Shown piece by piece: positions 52,711-62,776 of a stretch of DNA of 64,000 bases. The DNA is taken from contig CAVZOP010000005.1 in assembly GCA_963776935.1 (NCBI GenBank), positions 62,001 through 126,000 on the forward strand, written 5' to 3'. This DNA comes from JALOLG01 sp963776935 (lineage in GTDB: Bacteria; Actinomycetota; Acidimicrobiia; Acidimicrobiales; Ilumatobacteraceae). The position numbers were made by a program, and so were the translations under genes. Position 1 is the stretch's first letter. Each line of letters opens with the position of its first letter. The notes under the pieces were generated by a model. It saw only the letters and a program-made list of their open reading frames with translations. It ran no database searches and had not been told where the DNA came from.

Positions 52711-53286
52711 GTGCCCGTGGACGTCGAAGCGGTCGAGATCTTTGCCTCGATGCTTTCCATCGTCGCGCTCGGCGGCGCGGTGCTGCTCGTCGTCGCCCGC
52801 CTGCTGTCGTCTCGTGTTGCCTTTGCCCGCCAGGCCGGTTCGGCCGTCGCCGACGCCGCACCATGGCTCTCGTTTCTCGTTGCCGCCGGTGCCACTGCGG
52901 GCAGCCTCTACTTCTCCGAGGTCGCCAACTTCGTGCCGTGCCGGTTGTGCTGGTTCCAGCGCACCGCGATGTACCCGCTGTCCGTCATCCTGCTGGTCGC
53001 CGCGATCCGCCGTGACCGAGGGGCGCGCTTCTACGTCGTCCCGTTAGCCGCGATCGGGGCGCTCGTCGCCTCGTACCACTACCTGCTCGAGTGGAAGCCG
53101 TCGCTCGAGGGCGGTGCGTGCGCGGCCGTCGGGCCGGCGTGCGCGGACATCTGGTTCCGTGAGTTCGGCTTCGTGACGCTCGCCTTCATGGCGCTCGCCG
53201 GCTTCATCACCATCATCGTGTTCTCGCTCGTGACGTTCCCGGACGCGAGCCACCCAGATCCCCGTCAACGATCGGAGCTCCCGTGA
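52711..53286 (+). CDS. DsbB/BdbC-like disulfide bond formation protein
   Basis: A 191-residue membrane protein with helices around ASMLSIVALGGAVLLVVARLL, WLSFLVAAGATAGSLYFSEV, AMYPLSVILLVAAIRR and TLAFMALAGFITIIVFSLV. Two cysteine pairs are present: CRLC in VPCRLCWFQRT and the pair in GGACAAVGPACADIW, as in DsbB, where quinone reoxidises the exported DsbA. It begins with GTG at 52711 (another GTG at 52717). It overlaps the thioredoxin-like gene by four bases, so they form a redox pair. Confidence 0.82.
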   Translation: MPVDVEAVEIFASMLSIVALGGAVLLVVARLLSSRVAFARQAGSAVADAAPWLSFLVAAGATAGSLYFSEVANFVPCRLCWFQRTAMYPLSVILLVAAIRRDRGARFYVVPLAAIGALVASYHYLLEWKPSLEGGACAAVGPACADIWFREFGFVTLAFMALAGFITIIVFSLVTFPDASHPDPRQRSELP

Positions 53287-53960
53287 ACCGCAACAAGACG
53301 CCCCTGGTCGTCGCCATCGTTCTCGTTGTCGTCGCCATCGTCGCGGTTGCGGCCGTCGTCGTGACCGGCGGCGATGACGACGATGGCGAATCACCGGCCG
53401 CAACCGATGGCGGGACCGGGTCGCTTCCCGACGAGTTGGTCGGGGAGATCCGCCCGGTCACCGTCGAAGGGTCGGCGCTCCCGCCGCTGCCGCAGTCGGG
53501 TGATGACCCCGCCGTCGGACTCACCGCTCCTGTGCTCACCGGCGAGAGCTTCGACGGGTCGGCGGTCACGACGGCGTCGGAGGGCGGGCCGGTGATGGTC
53601 GTCGTCGTCGCCCATTGGTGCCCGCACTGCAACAACGAGATCCCTCGACTGCTGGAACTGGAGGACGCCGGACGCTTCCCCGACGACCTCGCGATCGTCG
53701 CCCTCAGCACGGCCGTGAGCCCTGACCGGCCGAACTTCCCACCGTCGGAGTGGATCGTCGACACGGGCTGGCCATGGCCGGTGATGGCCGACGGCTACGA
53801 CTTCACGAACCAGACCTTCGTCGGTGCCAGTGCCCTCGGCGTCAGCGGCTTCCCGTTCATCGTCGTCGTCGGCGCCGATGGCACCGTGCACGGGAGGTGG
53901 TCGGGTGAGTCCGACCCCGACGACTTCATCGCCAAGCTCGACGCCGCGCTCGCGGCGTAG
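53283..53960 (+). CDS. Membrane-anchored thioredoxin-fold protein (DsbA/TlpA-like)
   Basis: A signal anchor (LVVAIVLVVVAIVAVAAVVVTG) precedes an acidic linker and a thioredoxin fold with the active-site motif HWCPHC at about residue 118, plus the cis-proline region SGFPFIVVV. It acts outside the membrane and its disulfide is probably maintained by the DsbB-like partner encoded just upstream (start and stop overlap as GTGA). Confidence 0.85.
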   Translation: MNRNKTPLVVAIVLVVVAIVAVAAVVVTGGDDDDGESPAATDGGTGSLPDELVGEIRPVTVEGSALPPLPQSGDDPAVGLTAPVLTGESFDGSAVTTASEGGPVMVVVVAHWCPHCNNEIPRLLELEDAGRFPDDLAIVALSTAVSPDRPNFPPSEWIVDTGWPWPVMADGYDFTNQTFVGASALGVSGFPFIVVVGADGTVHGRWSGESDPDDFIAKLDAALAA

Positions 53961-53972
53961 GCGTCGACCCCT

Positions 53973-55169
53973 TCACGGTCGATAGCCGACCCTCGCGGCC
54001 AGCGCCGGGGTGACGCCCCACAGCGCGGCGAGACGCTCCGCCGCGGCGGCCGCGGCGGGATCGGGACGGCCGGTGCGAATCGCGCGGATCATCAGGTTCT
54101 TGGCGGTGTGATCGGTCGAGACGAACTCGATGACGTCGGTGCGGTACCCGTGGGCGCGCAGCAGCTCGGCGCGCAGCGAGTCGGTGAGGAGGTCGCCGAG
54201 GCGTTCGCGCACGATGCCGTGGCGCAGCAGCGGCGCGTACTCGGGCGGCGCGGCTGCGTTGTCGATCTGGCGCCTGCAGGTCGTGTTGGCAGCACGGTGC
54301 CGCCAGCACGTAGCGCGACTGCCAGTCGATGGCGCGGGCGAGCGCGTCGTCGGTCGCGGTGTCACACGCGTGCAGGGCGAGCACCAGGTCGGGTGGCTCG
54401 GCCGGCTGGTGGTCGGCGATCGCCCCTGACTCGAATCGCAGTCCGTCCCACCCGAGACCCGCGACCGTGGCGTTCAGACGGTCGATCAGATCTGTCTTGG
54501 TGTCGATGCCGGTCATCGTCACCGCACAGCCGCGCATCTCGGTCAAGTAGTGGTAGGTGGCGAGGGTCAGCACGCCTGCGCCGCATGCCGAGGTCGACGG
54601 CACGGATCGTCGCACCGTCACCGGTGTCCACGTTCCGGTCCTCGAGCGTGTGCGACAGGATCTCCACGAAGCGTTCGACCTGGCGGTGCTTGGCCCGTGC
54701 CGTCGGTTTGATGCGGCCGTGCTCGTCCGTGATCCCGACCGCCCGGAGAAACGGTGACGCCTCGTCGATCAATCGCGACTTCGGCCGGTCGTGGTCGGTG
54801 GCGATGGTGCTCGCGCTGGGGCGGTGGCGTACGAGTCGTGCCGCTCCCGCGCGGGAGTGGCTGAGCTGCAAGTCGGCGGCGAGCGTGCGCACGAAGATGG
54901 ACGCGAAACCGGCCTCGAACAGCTCAGTCCAGCCGTGGCTCGAGCTCGGCGGGCTCGAGGTTGGTGACGACGGTCGTCCGCCCGTCGAACACCGAAAGCT
55001 GGAAGCGGCGCCCCGCCTTGAGATCGACCGGGCGCAACGTGACCCGCTCCGCCGCCGGAGTCGTCCCCGGCAGCGCACCCGACCACGTGGCCGAGACGAA
55101 GCCTTCCGGGTCGGTGATGGCGTCGATCAACACCTCGGTCGGCGCAGCTCGCGGCGACTCGCGCTCCAT
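53973..55169 (-). pseudogene. Class I SAM-dependent methyltransferase, broken by three frameshifts
   Basis: The N-terminal part (VLIDAITDPEGFVSATWSGALPG) runs to LEPRLD (about 54925), continues in a second frame (ELFEAGFASIFVRTLAADLQL to IRAVDLG, about 54590), then a third (CGAGVLTLATYHYL to LVLALHACDTATDDAL and PCCQHDLQ, about 54275), then back with RQIDNAAAPPEYAPLLRHGIV to the end. The SAM-binding block DLGCGAGVLTLATYHYL appears only after joining. The CCQHDL motif fits the Methyltransf_32/RNA-methyltransferase type. Each break is healed by removing one base. Confidence 0.62.
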
Positions 55170-55211
55170 CGTTCAACAGTATGGGGACGAACCGGGCGGT
55201 CGGCGCCGCGC

Positions 55212-56794
55212 TCATCGCCAGGCCGCCGGGCACTCCATGTGGTCGGTGACCGCGCAATCGTCGCCGAACACGACGAAGCGGTCGAAGCCCCGCAGGAACC
55301 AGCGATCGTGAGTGACGGCGATGACCGTCCCGTCGAAGCGATCGAGTCCGGCTTCGAGGGCCTCTGCCGAGACCAGGTCGAGGTTGTCGGTCGGCTCGTC
55401 CAGCAGCAGCAACGTCGCGCCCGAGAGCTCGAGCAGCAGGATCTGGAATCGCGCCTGTTGCCCGCCCGACAGCGTCTGGAACGGCTGGTGGGCGCACGCC
55501 TGGATCTCGTAGCGGCGGAGCATGCCCATCGCCGGCCCGAGCACCACGTCGTGGTCGTGGAGGATCTCGACGAGCGTGCGACCGATCCACTCGGGATGGT
55601 CGTGGGTCTGGTGGAACAGGCCGGGCACGACACCCGCGCCGAGCCGCCACTTCCCGTCGTGCTCGGTCGGGTAGCCGGCCAGCAGGCGGAGGAAGTGGCT
55701 CTTGCCGACACCGTTGCCCCCGAGCACCGCGACCCGCTCGCCGTACCAGAGCTCGAGGTCGAACGGATCGGTGAGTCCGAGCAGCTCGAGGCCCTCGATG
55801 ATCACGGCGCGCTTGCCGGTGCGGGCGCCCCGCAACCGGACGTCGATCTTCTGCGCGCGCGCCTGCGTCGGCCGCTCGTTCTTCTCGATGAACAGGCGCA
55901 GCCGGCTCTCGGCGGCCTTGAGCTTCGGCGCGAACGTGTCGCTGATCTTGGCCCGGCGAGCCATCTCGGCGACCAGCTCCTCGAGCCGCTTGCGTTCGTC
56001 GTCGTAGACGGCACGATCGTGTTCGAGGCGTTCGTGCAGCGCCGCCCGGGCCTCGGCGTAGGTCGCGAAGCCGGCACCGTGGGTCCACGTGCCCTCGGCC
56101 TCGACCGTCACGATCTTGGTCGACGAGGCAGCGAGGAGCTCGCGGTCGTGGCTCACGAACAGCACCGTCTTGCGGCTCGATCGCAGCTCGCGTTCGAGCC
56201 ACCGCTTGGCCTGGACGTCGAGGAAGTTGTCGGGCTCGTCGAGCACGAGCACGTCGTCCTCGCCGCGAAGCAGCGCTTCCAACGCGAGTCGCTTCTGCTC
56301 GCCACCACTCAGCGTCGTGAGCGGCCGGTCGGCGACGTCTCGGAAGTCGGCGTCGAGGGCTCGGCCGGCGCACTCGTCCCAGAGCACCTCGGCGTCGTAG
56401 CCACCGGCGTCGCCCCACTCGGCGAGCGCCGTCGCGTAGCGCATCGGATCGGCGGCGGCGTTGGCGTGCGCGGTGTCGAGCCGCATCGCCGCCGCGGCGG
56501 ATGCGTTCCGGGGAGATCGACACGAGCAGGTCGCGCACGGTGCGGATGGCACTCTCCAGCGCCGGCGGTGCCGACGAGTTGGCGCATGACGCCGAGCCGT
56601 CCCTCGATCGACACCGTGCCGGACGTGGGCGAGGTGTCGCCGCACACGATGCGCACGAGCGTCGACTTCCCGACCCCGTTGGCGCCGACGAGCGCCACCC
56701 GTTCGCCGTTGCCGACCGCGAAGCTGACGTCGCGGATCAGCTCGACGCCGCTCGGCAACTTCCAGCCGACATGGCTGATCTGGATCGATCCCAC
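55212..56794 (-). pseudogene. ABC-F translation-factor-type ATPase, two frameshifts
   Basis: Two ATPase domains are present. The first has GANGVGKSTLVRIVCG (Walker A), LSGGEQKRLALEALL and VLVLDEPDNFLDV; the second has GGNGVGKSHFLRLLAG, LSGGQQARFQILLLE and LLLLDEPTDNLDL. The linker between them (TYAEARAALHERLEHDRAVYDDERKRLEELVAEM) is long and coiled, as in ABC-F proteins that act at the ribosome. The N-terminal part breaks twice, near 56575 (QLVGTAG) and near 56500 (SISPERI); removing one base at each gives a continuous protein. It starts with GTG 12 bp after the LarC stop. Confidence 0.75.
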
Positions 56795-56806
56795 GGTCGT
56801 CCGACG

Positions 56807-58030
56807 CTAAGCGGACGACGGGCCGTCGTCGTCGGCGGTTTCGGCGCGGCGCAGGACCTCGCGCAGCGGGATGCCGAGCGCAGCCGCCGCGGCGACGGCG
56901 TCGTCGTGCTCGGCCTTCACCCGGGAGCCGCTCACCTTGACCCGCACGCGGTGGCCGTCGACGTCGACCTCGCGTTCCTCGCGACGCTGCGGCCAGCGCT
57001 CGACGGTCGTCGCACGCACGCCGAGCGTTCCCGTCTCGGCGATCATCACCGCCGCTGACGGTCGCAACGTGGCGTCGTCGCACAGCGCATGCACGGTGTG
57101 CGCCGGGCGGCCCTTCTTCATCACGATCGGCGTCGCCCACGCGTCGTACGCGCCGGCGGCGAGCAAGCTCGGCGATCGTGTGCGCGAGCACCTCGCCGGT
57201 GACGTCGTCGACGTTGGCCTCGAGCAGTCGGGCCGGCCGGCCGGTGTCACCGACCGACGTCGCCGACGACGGCATCGCCGACGACGGCCTGGACGACGTT
57301 GGGGCGGCCCGGCGGATCGGCCGTGCCGGCGCCGAACCCGGTGGCCGTGACGGTCATCGGTGGGAACGCGCCGAAGTGGTCGGCGAGCACGGTCATCAGC
57401 GCCACCCCGGTCGGCGTCGCGGTCTCCATCGTCGTGTCGATGCCGACCACCGGGGCGTTCGCTCGGGCGAGCAGGGCGGTGACGGCCGGTACCGGGTTGG
57501 GGAGCTCGCCGTGCGGGGTGCGGACGGTGCCGTGGCCGACCGCGATCGGGCTGCAGACGATGAAGTCGATCCCGAGGACCTCGAGCGCGACGCAGACGCC
57601 GACGACGTCGATGATCGAGTCGAGCGCGCCGACTTCGTGCAGCTCGACGGCGTCCGCGTCGACGCCGTGGATCTCGCCTTCGACCTCGGCGAGCGTCCGG
57701 TACACCGCCAGCGCCCGGTCGCGGACCCGTTCGGGAAGATCGGCCGACGCCGATCAGCTCGAGCACCTCGCCGGCCCGACGGTGAGCGTGAGCCGTGTCC
57801 GGGCCGTCGTGGCCGGAGTCAGTGCGATCGTGCACGGCGACGTTCGTCCACGTCGCGCCGACACCACAGCGCTGGACTCGCTCGAACGCGAGCGCGTACC
57901 CGTCGACGCCGAGCCCGGCCAATCCGTCGACGATCGCGTCCACGTCGGCACCGGCATCGACGAGCGAGGCGAGCAACATGTCGCCGGCCACGCCGGCGCA
58001 GCAGTTGAACCAGACCGTGCGGGCACTCAT
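56807..58030 (-). pseudogene. larC: LarC, nickel pincer cofactor synthesis enzyme, frameshifted
   Basis: The N-terminus (TVWFNCCAGVAGDMLLASLVDAGADVDAI) is typical of LarC. Frame shifts occur near 57740 (to VRDRALAVYRTLAEVEGEIHGVDADAVELHEVGALDSIIDVVG), near 57245 (to TGRPARLLEANVDDVTGEVLAHTIA) and near 57165 (to LLAAGAYDAWATPIVMKKGRPAHTVHALC); the ending is VKVSGSRVKAEHDDAVAAAAALGIPLREVL. LarC inserts nickel into the pyridinium dithiocarboxylate cofactor. The Lactobacillus homologue uses one programmed frameshift, but three here, each healed by removing one base, point to sequencing error. ATG overlaps the larB stop (ATGA). Confidence 0.75.
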
Positions 58031-58778
58031 CGGCGCAGCATCCGCGCCACCGCGCAGGCCGCTCCGAAGCCGTTGTCGATGCCGACCACCGTGACGCCGC
58101 TGGCGCACGAGGCGTGCATCGCCAGCAACGCCGTCACGCCCTCGAGGGCGGCGCCGTAGCCGACGCTCGTCGGCACGGCGACCACCGGGGCCGAGGTGAG
58201 GCCGCCGATCACGCTGGCGAGCGCCCCTTCCATCCCGGCGACGACGATGACCGCATCGGCACCGGTGACACGATCGATGTGGGCGAGCAGCCGGTGCAGA
58301 CCGGCGACTCCGATGTCGTGCAAGCGGTCGGCGTCGAAGCCGTGGGCGCGCAGCGTGATCGCCGCCTCGTCGGCGACGGGCATGTCGGCCGTGCCGGCAC
58401 TGGCGATCGAGCACGCGTTGGGTGCGTCGTCGGGGATGGTTCACGCCACAGCACGCAACCGCCCGACTGGATCCCGGGGCCGTAGATCGCCGTGGCCGCC
58501 TTGACCTGCCCCTCGTCGGCCCTGGTCAGGAGCACCGGACCGGTGCCGTGCTCGAGCAACTCGGCGATGATGCGAACGCACTGCTCGGGCGTCTTGCCGG
58601 GCCCGTACACCGCCTCGGGCATCCCTTGGCGCAGCGCCCGATGGTGATCGACGAGCGTGTCGCCGAGGTCGGCGAACGGCAGTCGGGAGAGCCGCGCCAC
58701 GGCCTCGTCGGCGGTCACCTCGCCGGACCGGATGCCATCGATCAGCGCCCGCAGCGCGGAATCGTCCACAGCGCCCAT
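58027..58778 (-). pseudogene. larB: LarB, pyridinium-3,5-biscarboxylic acid mononucleotide synthase, one frameshift
   Basis: The N-terminal part MGAVDDSALRALIDGIRSGEVTADEAVARLSRLPFADLGDTLVDHHRALRQGMPEAVYG and CVRIIAELLEHG runs to VLWRE at about 58443. The rest is in another frame: TIPDDAPNACSIASAGTADMPVADEAAITLRAHGF to the end, with VVAVPTSVGYGAALEGVTALLAMHASCA (the AIR-carboxylase-like signature). LarB carboxylates and adenylylates nicotinic acid adenine dinucleotide in the lactate racemase cofactor pathway. It starts 27 bp from pheA on the opposite strand and is coupled to larC. Confidence 0.75.
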
Positions 58779-58805
58779 GCTGGCAGACTCGTAACCTGAG
58801 TGCCC

Positions 58806-59774
58806 ATGACGACCGAGCCGATCGATCCGACCGCGTCCACCGACCCGTCGCAGCGGATCGGGTTCTTCGGGCCGTTCGGTACGTTCACCGAGCAGGCGGT
58901 GCGCACGCAGCCCGACTTCGCCGCCCGGGAGCTGGTCGCCTACCGGTCGGTGCCCGACATCCTCGACGCGGTCACCGCCGGTCAGATCGGGGTCGGCTTC
59001 GTGCCGATCGAGAACTCGATCGAGGGCATGGTCAACTTCACGCTCGACGCGCTGGCGTTCGACCACGACCTGATCATCATCCGCGACGTGGTGCTCGACA
59101 TCGAGCACTGCCTCGTCGCCCGCCGCGGCACCACCCTCGCCGATGTCAAGGAGGTGCTGTCGATCCCGGTGGCGACCGCCCAGTGCCACCGCTTCCTTCG
59201 CGAGCGTGTGCCTGGCGCGGTCGTACGCGCTTCGGACTCCACGGCATCGGCCGCACAGACCGTGAGCGAGGAGCCGACCCCCGGCGTCGCCGCGATCGCA
59301 CCGCGGGCCGCGGCCGAGCTGTACGGCCTCGAGGTCATCGCCGCCGACATCGCCGATCACGACGGCAACCAGACGCGATTCGTCGCCGTCGCCCGCGACG
59401 GCATCCCTCCCCGCACCGGCCACGACCGCACGGCGCTGGTCGTCTACCAGCGGGCCGACGAGCCGGGCAGCTTGATCTCGATCCTCCAGGAGTTCGCCGC
59501 CCGCCGCATCAACCTGTCGAACCTGATCAGCCGGCCGACCAAGCATGGCGGGCTCGGCGACTACTGCTTCATCATCTTCGCCGATGGCCACGTGACCGAC
59601 GACCTGCTGGCCGACGCGATGCGTGCCCTCCACGCCAAGCAGGGCGACGTGAAGTTCTTCGGCTCGTACCCGGCCGCCGACGCCGCCGACCACGACGCCC
59701 GCCAGCACGCCGACGCCCGGTGGCGCGAAGCCGACGACTGGATCACCGAGCTCCAACGCCGCGTCACCCCGTGA
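58806..59774 (+). CDS. pheA: Prephenate dehydratase
   Basis: A 322-residue prephenate dehydratase, about average length. The catalytic domain has IGFFGPFGTFTEQAVRT, ENSIEGMVNFTLDAL and the TRF motif in DGNQTRFVAVARDG; the C-terminal ACT domain (VVYQRADEPGSLISILQEFAARRINLSNLISRPTKHGGLGDYCFIIF) gives phenylalanine feedback control. It converts prephenate to phenylpyruvate. ATG at 58806; an in-frame GTG at 58800 is possible. Palindrome copy 5 follows nine bases after the stop. Confidence 0.93.
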   Translation: MTTEPIDPTASTDPSQRIGFFGPFGTFTEQAVRTQPDFAARELVAYRSVPDILDAVTAGQIGVGFVPIENSIEGMVNFTLDALAFDHDLIIIRDVVLDIEHCLVARRGTTLADVKEVLSIPVATAQCHRFLRERVPGAVVRASDSTASAAQTVSEEPTPGVAAIAPRAAAELYGLEVIAADIADHDGNQTRFVAVARDGIPPRTGHDRTALVVYQRADEPGSLISILQEFAARRINLSNLISRPTKHGGLGDYCFIIFADGHVTDDLLADAMRALHAKQGDVKFFGSYPAADAADHDARQHADARWREADDWITELQRRVTP

Positions 59775-59782
59775 CCAACCCC

Positions 59783-59828
59783 ATCTCCTGAACCCCACCG
59801 TTCCTACGGCGCCGAAACTTCACGAGAT
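59783..59828. repeat. Dispersed palindrome, copy 5 (one arm decayed)
   Basis: The right arm CGCCGAAACTTCACGAGAT (59810-59828) is perfect. The left arm (from 59783) has kept only ATCTC and TGAA and is otherwise different (CCCCACCG). The spacer TTCCTACGG is the reverse complement of the spacer type in copy 2, so this copy lies in the inverse direction. It lies between convergent stop codons. Confidence 0.75.
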
Positions 59829-59845
59829 GGGAAGGGGCTGGCGCG

Positions 59846-61743
59846 TCAGACGCCGTAGACGCTGCGGATGTCGGCGGCGATGCCGGTTCCGTCGGGGTTC
59901 GGGCACGGGTCGTCGAGCGGGCCGCCACCTGTCCACGGCGCTGCACATGGCCGGCCTTCGAGGTGCGCCAACCAGCGCGAGAAGTAGTCGGCGAGACCGA
60001 ACGCGCCGCGGTTGGTGAGGTGGATGCCGTCCGGCCACACCCAGTTGTCGCCGCGATGGTTGTAGGCGTTCCAGTCGGCCACCTGCACGTCGCCGTACGC
60101 GGGCTGCGCGGCGACTCGGCGTAGGTCCGAGTTGTTCAGCTGGTAGGCGTGGTTGGCGGTCGGTGACTGACCGCCCTCGCTGTAGGTCAGCCACACGATC
60201 TGCCGCGCGCCCTTCGCTCGCGCGGCGTTCACGATCGTGTCGAACAGGTACCCGAAGTCGTCGAACCAGTCGTTGTAGCCCGTCATGATCGACGACCGCG
60301 TCGACCCATCCCGGGGTCGACGTGATCGCCTCGTAGGCCGTGTTCGGGACCCGGAAGGTGGTGTTGCTGAGGCACGACGGGTAGACGAGCCGGCGGCACG
60401 GTTCGGCGTCGAGGACCGGGTCGAACCCGCGCATCGCGCCCGCTGCGCCGGGGATGAACCGCACGGCGGCGAGGGTCGAGTCGCCGACGATCAGCACCCG
60501 CGACGGTGGCCGGTCGTTCGAGGGGACGGGCAGCGGCGAGGCGACCGGCGTGCCGGTGAAGTAGCCGGTGACGTCGACGATCAGGTCGGTGCCGCGGTCG
60601 GAGAAGTACGCCGTGCCGCGCTCGCGAGGTCCGGGTGATCGCCAGGTTCGGCACCGAATCGTCGCGTGTCGTGGCGTTGACACTCGACGTCGTCGGCAGG
60701 TCCGTGCCGGCCGGGTACGCAGTGACGAATCCGGCCTCGTCCGTGCGGGTGAGCGTGACGTTCGTGACGATCGCGGCCGTGGCAGGGATCTGGAGGCCGA
60801 GCTCGCGCGTTCCGCCGCGCCAGACGCGGGGTTGGTCGCGGCGGGTGTCGAGCGAGCGGGTCGGCGCGGTCGGCACGAACAGCCCGACGTTCGACGCGGG
60901 CGCCGACGGCCCGGTGAACCAGCCGACCAGATCAGCGATGACGTGGCCCCCCGACGTGGTGGCGATCGTGAAGCCGCCGGGCGACACCGGCACGATGACC
61001 TGCGCGGCGCGCGGGTTGCCGCTGCCGTCGGGGTTCATGAACGAGGCGTTCGACCCGTCGAGGGCGGCTGGGAACGCACTGAAGAACCCGGCGACCGGCG
61101 CCCCGACGCTCGTGACGTTGACGGCGACCGCGGAGGCATCGGCCGGCGACGCCGGATGGCAACGGGATGGTGATCCGGCCGCCCGGTGCGATCGCCGCTC
61201 CGCCCGGAGCGCGTGTGTCGAGCAGCCTCGACGGGGTGACCGGCATGAAGCGGCCGGCCTGTCGCGGTCGGCGCCGCGGCGAACGTGCCGGTCACGTCGA
61301 CGATGAGGTCGGTCTGGACGCTCGCGTAGACGTCGAGCGCGCCGTCCGCGCCGACCGGCACGATGCCAGAGTTGGCGGTGTCGCTCCCGGCGACGAGGTT
61401 GAGGATCGACGTCTCCGGCCGCGCCGTGCCCTGCCGGGTAGACGGTGACGAAACCGGTGCCCGCCGTTCGAGTCGCGGTGACCGTGACGGCGGCGGCCGT
61501 GATCCCGGCGGCGATCCCGTCCCGACCCGCGATCTGGACCCGGATCGTGCCGGCGTCGACGGGCGCGCACCCGCAGGCCGGCGCCCGGGTGTCGGCGAGA
61601 CGGAGCGGGCCGATCGGTGCGTAGCTCGACGGCGCACCAACGATCGTCGGAGCACTGCTGGCGGCGACGGTCGTCGGTCCGAAGGCGACGATCGGCACGA
61701 CCGCCAAGGTCGACGCCAGGATCGTCGTGCGTGGTGAGGGCAC
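59846..61743 (-). pseudogene. Secreted SGNH-hydrolase with repeated beta modules, several frameshifts
   Basis: A signal peptide (TTILASTLAVVPIVAFG) precedes three copies of a beta module marked by LRLADTR, VTVTATRTAGTGFVTVYPAG and DLIVDVTGTF, found in actinobacterial secreted enzymes. The C-terminal part is an SGNH/GDSL hydrolase: SRVLIVGDSTLAAVRF (serine in GDS), MTGYNDWFDDFG and WPDGIHLTNRG (aspartate-histidine). It probably deacylates extracellular substrates. Breaks near 61430, 61250, 61155, 60635 and 60285 each rejoin when one base is removed. GTG start at 61743. Confidence 0.65.
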
Positions 61744-61840
61744 CGATCAATGCCGTCGATGCAAAGGTCCGTACCCCGGACATGATCGGTCAGGCTATGG
61801 GGAGGCGAGCACCGCGCGGCACGTGCCCTAACCTCGCCGG

Positions 61841-62719
61841 ATGCCGACTGCTCCCGTTTCCGTCGTCACCGGTGCCAACTCGGGCATCGGTCGGGCGACC
61901 GCTGTTCACCTCGCCAGTGCCGGACATACCGTGTACGGGACCGTTCGTTCGGTCGCCAAGGCCGACAAGCTGAACGCGATGGCGGAGGCGAAGGGGGTCG
62001 AGGTCCAGCTCGTCGAGCTCGACGTCGGTGACGACGAGTCGGTGCGGAGCGGCTTCGGACGGATCCTCGGTGCTGCCGGCCGGGTGGATCACCTGGTGAA
62101 CAACGCGGGCGTCGGGGGCAACGCAGTGGTCGAGGAGTGCACGGCGGAGCTGTTCCTCGACGTCATGAACGTCGATCTGTGCGGCGCCACCCGCTGCGCC
62201 CAGGCAGTGCTCCCGCAGATGCGCGAGCGGGGCTCGGGAACGATCGTCAACGTGACGTCGGTGGCGGGCCGGATCGGGGCGATCGCCCAGGCGCCGTACG
62301 TCGCTTCGAAGTGGGCGCTCGAGGGTGTCAGCGAGCAGATGGCTCAGGAGTTGGCGCCGTTCGGGATCCGCGTCGCGATCATCGAGCCGGGCGTCACCAA
62401 GTCGGCGATCTTCGCCAAGAACATCGACACGCCGAACACGACCGGCGCCTACGACGCCCAGTACCGCCGCATGTTGCAGATGTACGCCGCCGGGCTGAAC
62501 CACGCCACCGACCCGTTCGAGGTCGCCGAGACGATTCGCCACGCGATCGAGACCGACGCGCCTCGCCTGCGGTACACGGTGAGCTGGGGTGGCCGGGAGC
62601 TGGTGGAAGGCCGGGCGCGGATCACCGACGAGGAATGGGTCGCGATCGGCCTGGTGCCCGACGACGCCGGCTACATCAAGGCCTTCGGCGACGCCTTCGG
62701 TCTCGACATCTCGACCTGA
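61841..62719 (+). CDS. Short-chain dehydrogenase/reductase (SDR)
   Basis: A 292-residue classical SDR. Cofactor motif VTGANSGIGRATAVHLA, then VDHLVNNAGVGGNAVVEE, the catalytic serine/tyrosine/lysine as VTSVAGRIG and YVASKWALEG. The residue after the second strand (TVRSVAKAD) suggests NADP preference. Substrate unknown. ATG at 61841. It diverges from the secreted hydrolase and ends at palindrome copy 6. Confidence 0.85.
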   Translation: MPTAPVSVVTGANSGIGRATAVHLASAGHTVYGTVRSVAKADKLNAMAEAKGVEVQLVELDVGDDESVRSGFGRILGAAGRVDHLVNNAGVGGNAVVEECTAELFLDVMNVDLCGATRCAQAVLPQMRERGSGTIVNVTSVAGRIGAIAQAPYVASKWALEGVSEQMAQELAPFGIRVAIIEPGVTKSAIFAKNIDTPNTTGAYDAQYRRMLQMYAAGLNHATDPFEVAETIRHAIETDAPRLRYTVSWGGRELVEGRARITDEEWVAIGLVPDDAGYIKAFGDAFGLDIST

Positions 62720-62729
62720 CCAACCTGCG

Positions 62730-62776
62730 ATCTCATGAAGTTTCGGCGTCGTGGGAACGCCGAAACTTCATGAGAT
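62730..62776. repeat. Dispersed palindrome, copy 6 (perfect, compensated)
   Basis: Arms ATCTCATGAAGTTTCGGCG (62730-62748) and CGCCGAAACTTCATGAGAT (62758-62776) pair perfectly; the spacer is TCGTGGGAA. Compared with copy 3, the C-G pair is replaced by a T-A pair on both arms together, the mark of structural conservation. The kdpE stop codon (TGA) is inside the right arm. Confidence 0.9.

Noticed and set aside
56807..58030. Programmed ribosomal frameshift in larC
   Set aside because: There are three shifts, not one, and neighbouring genes with no such history are broken the same way; error is likelier.
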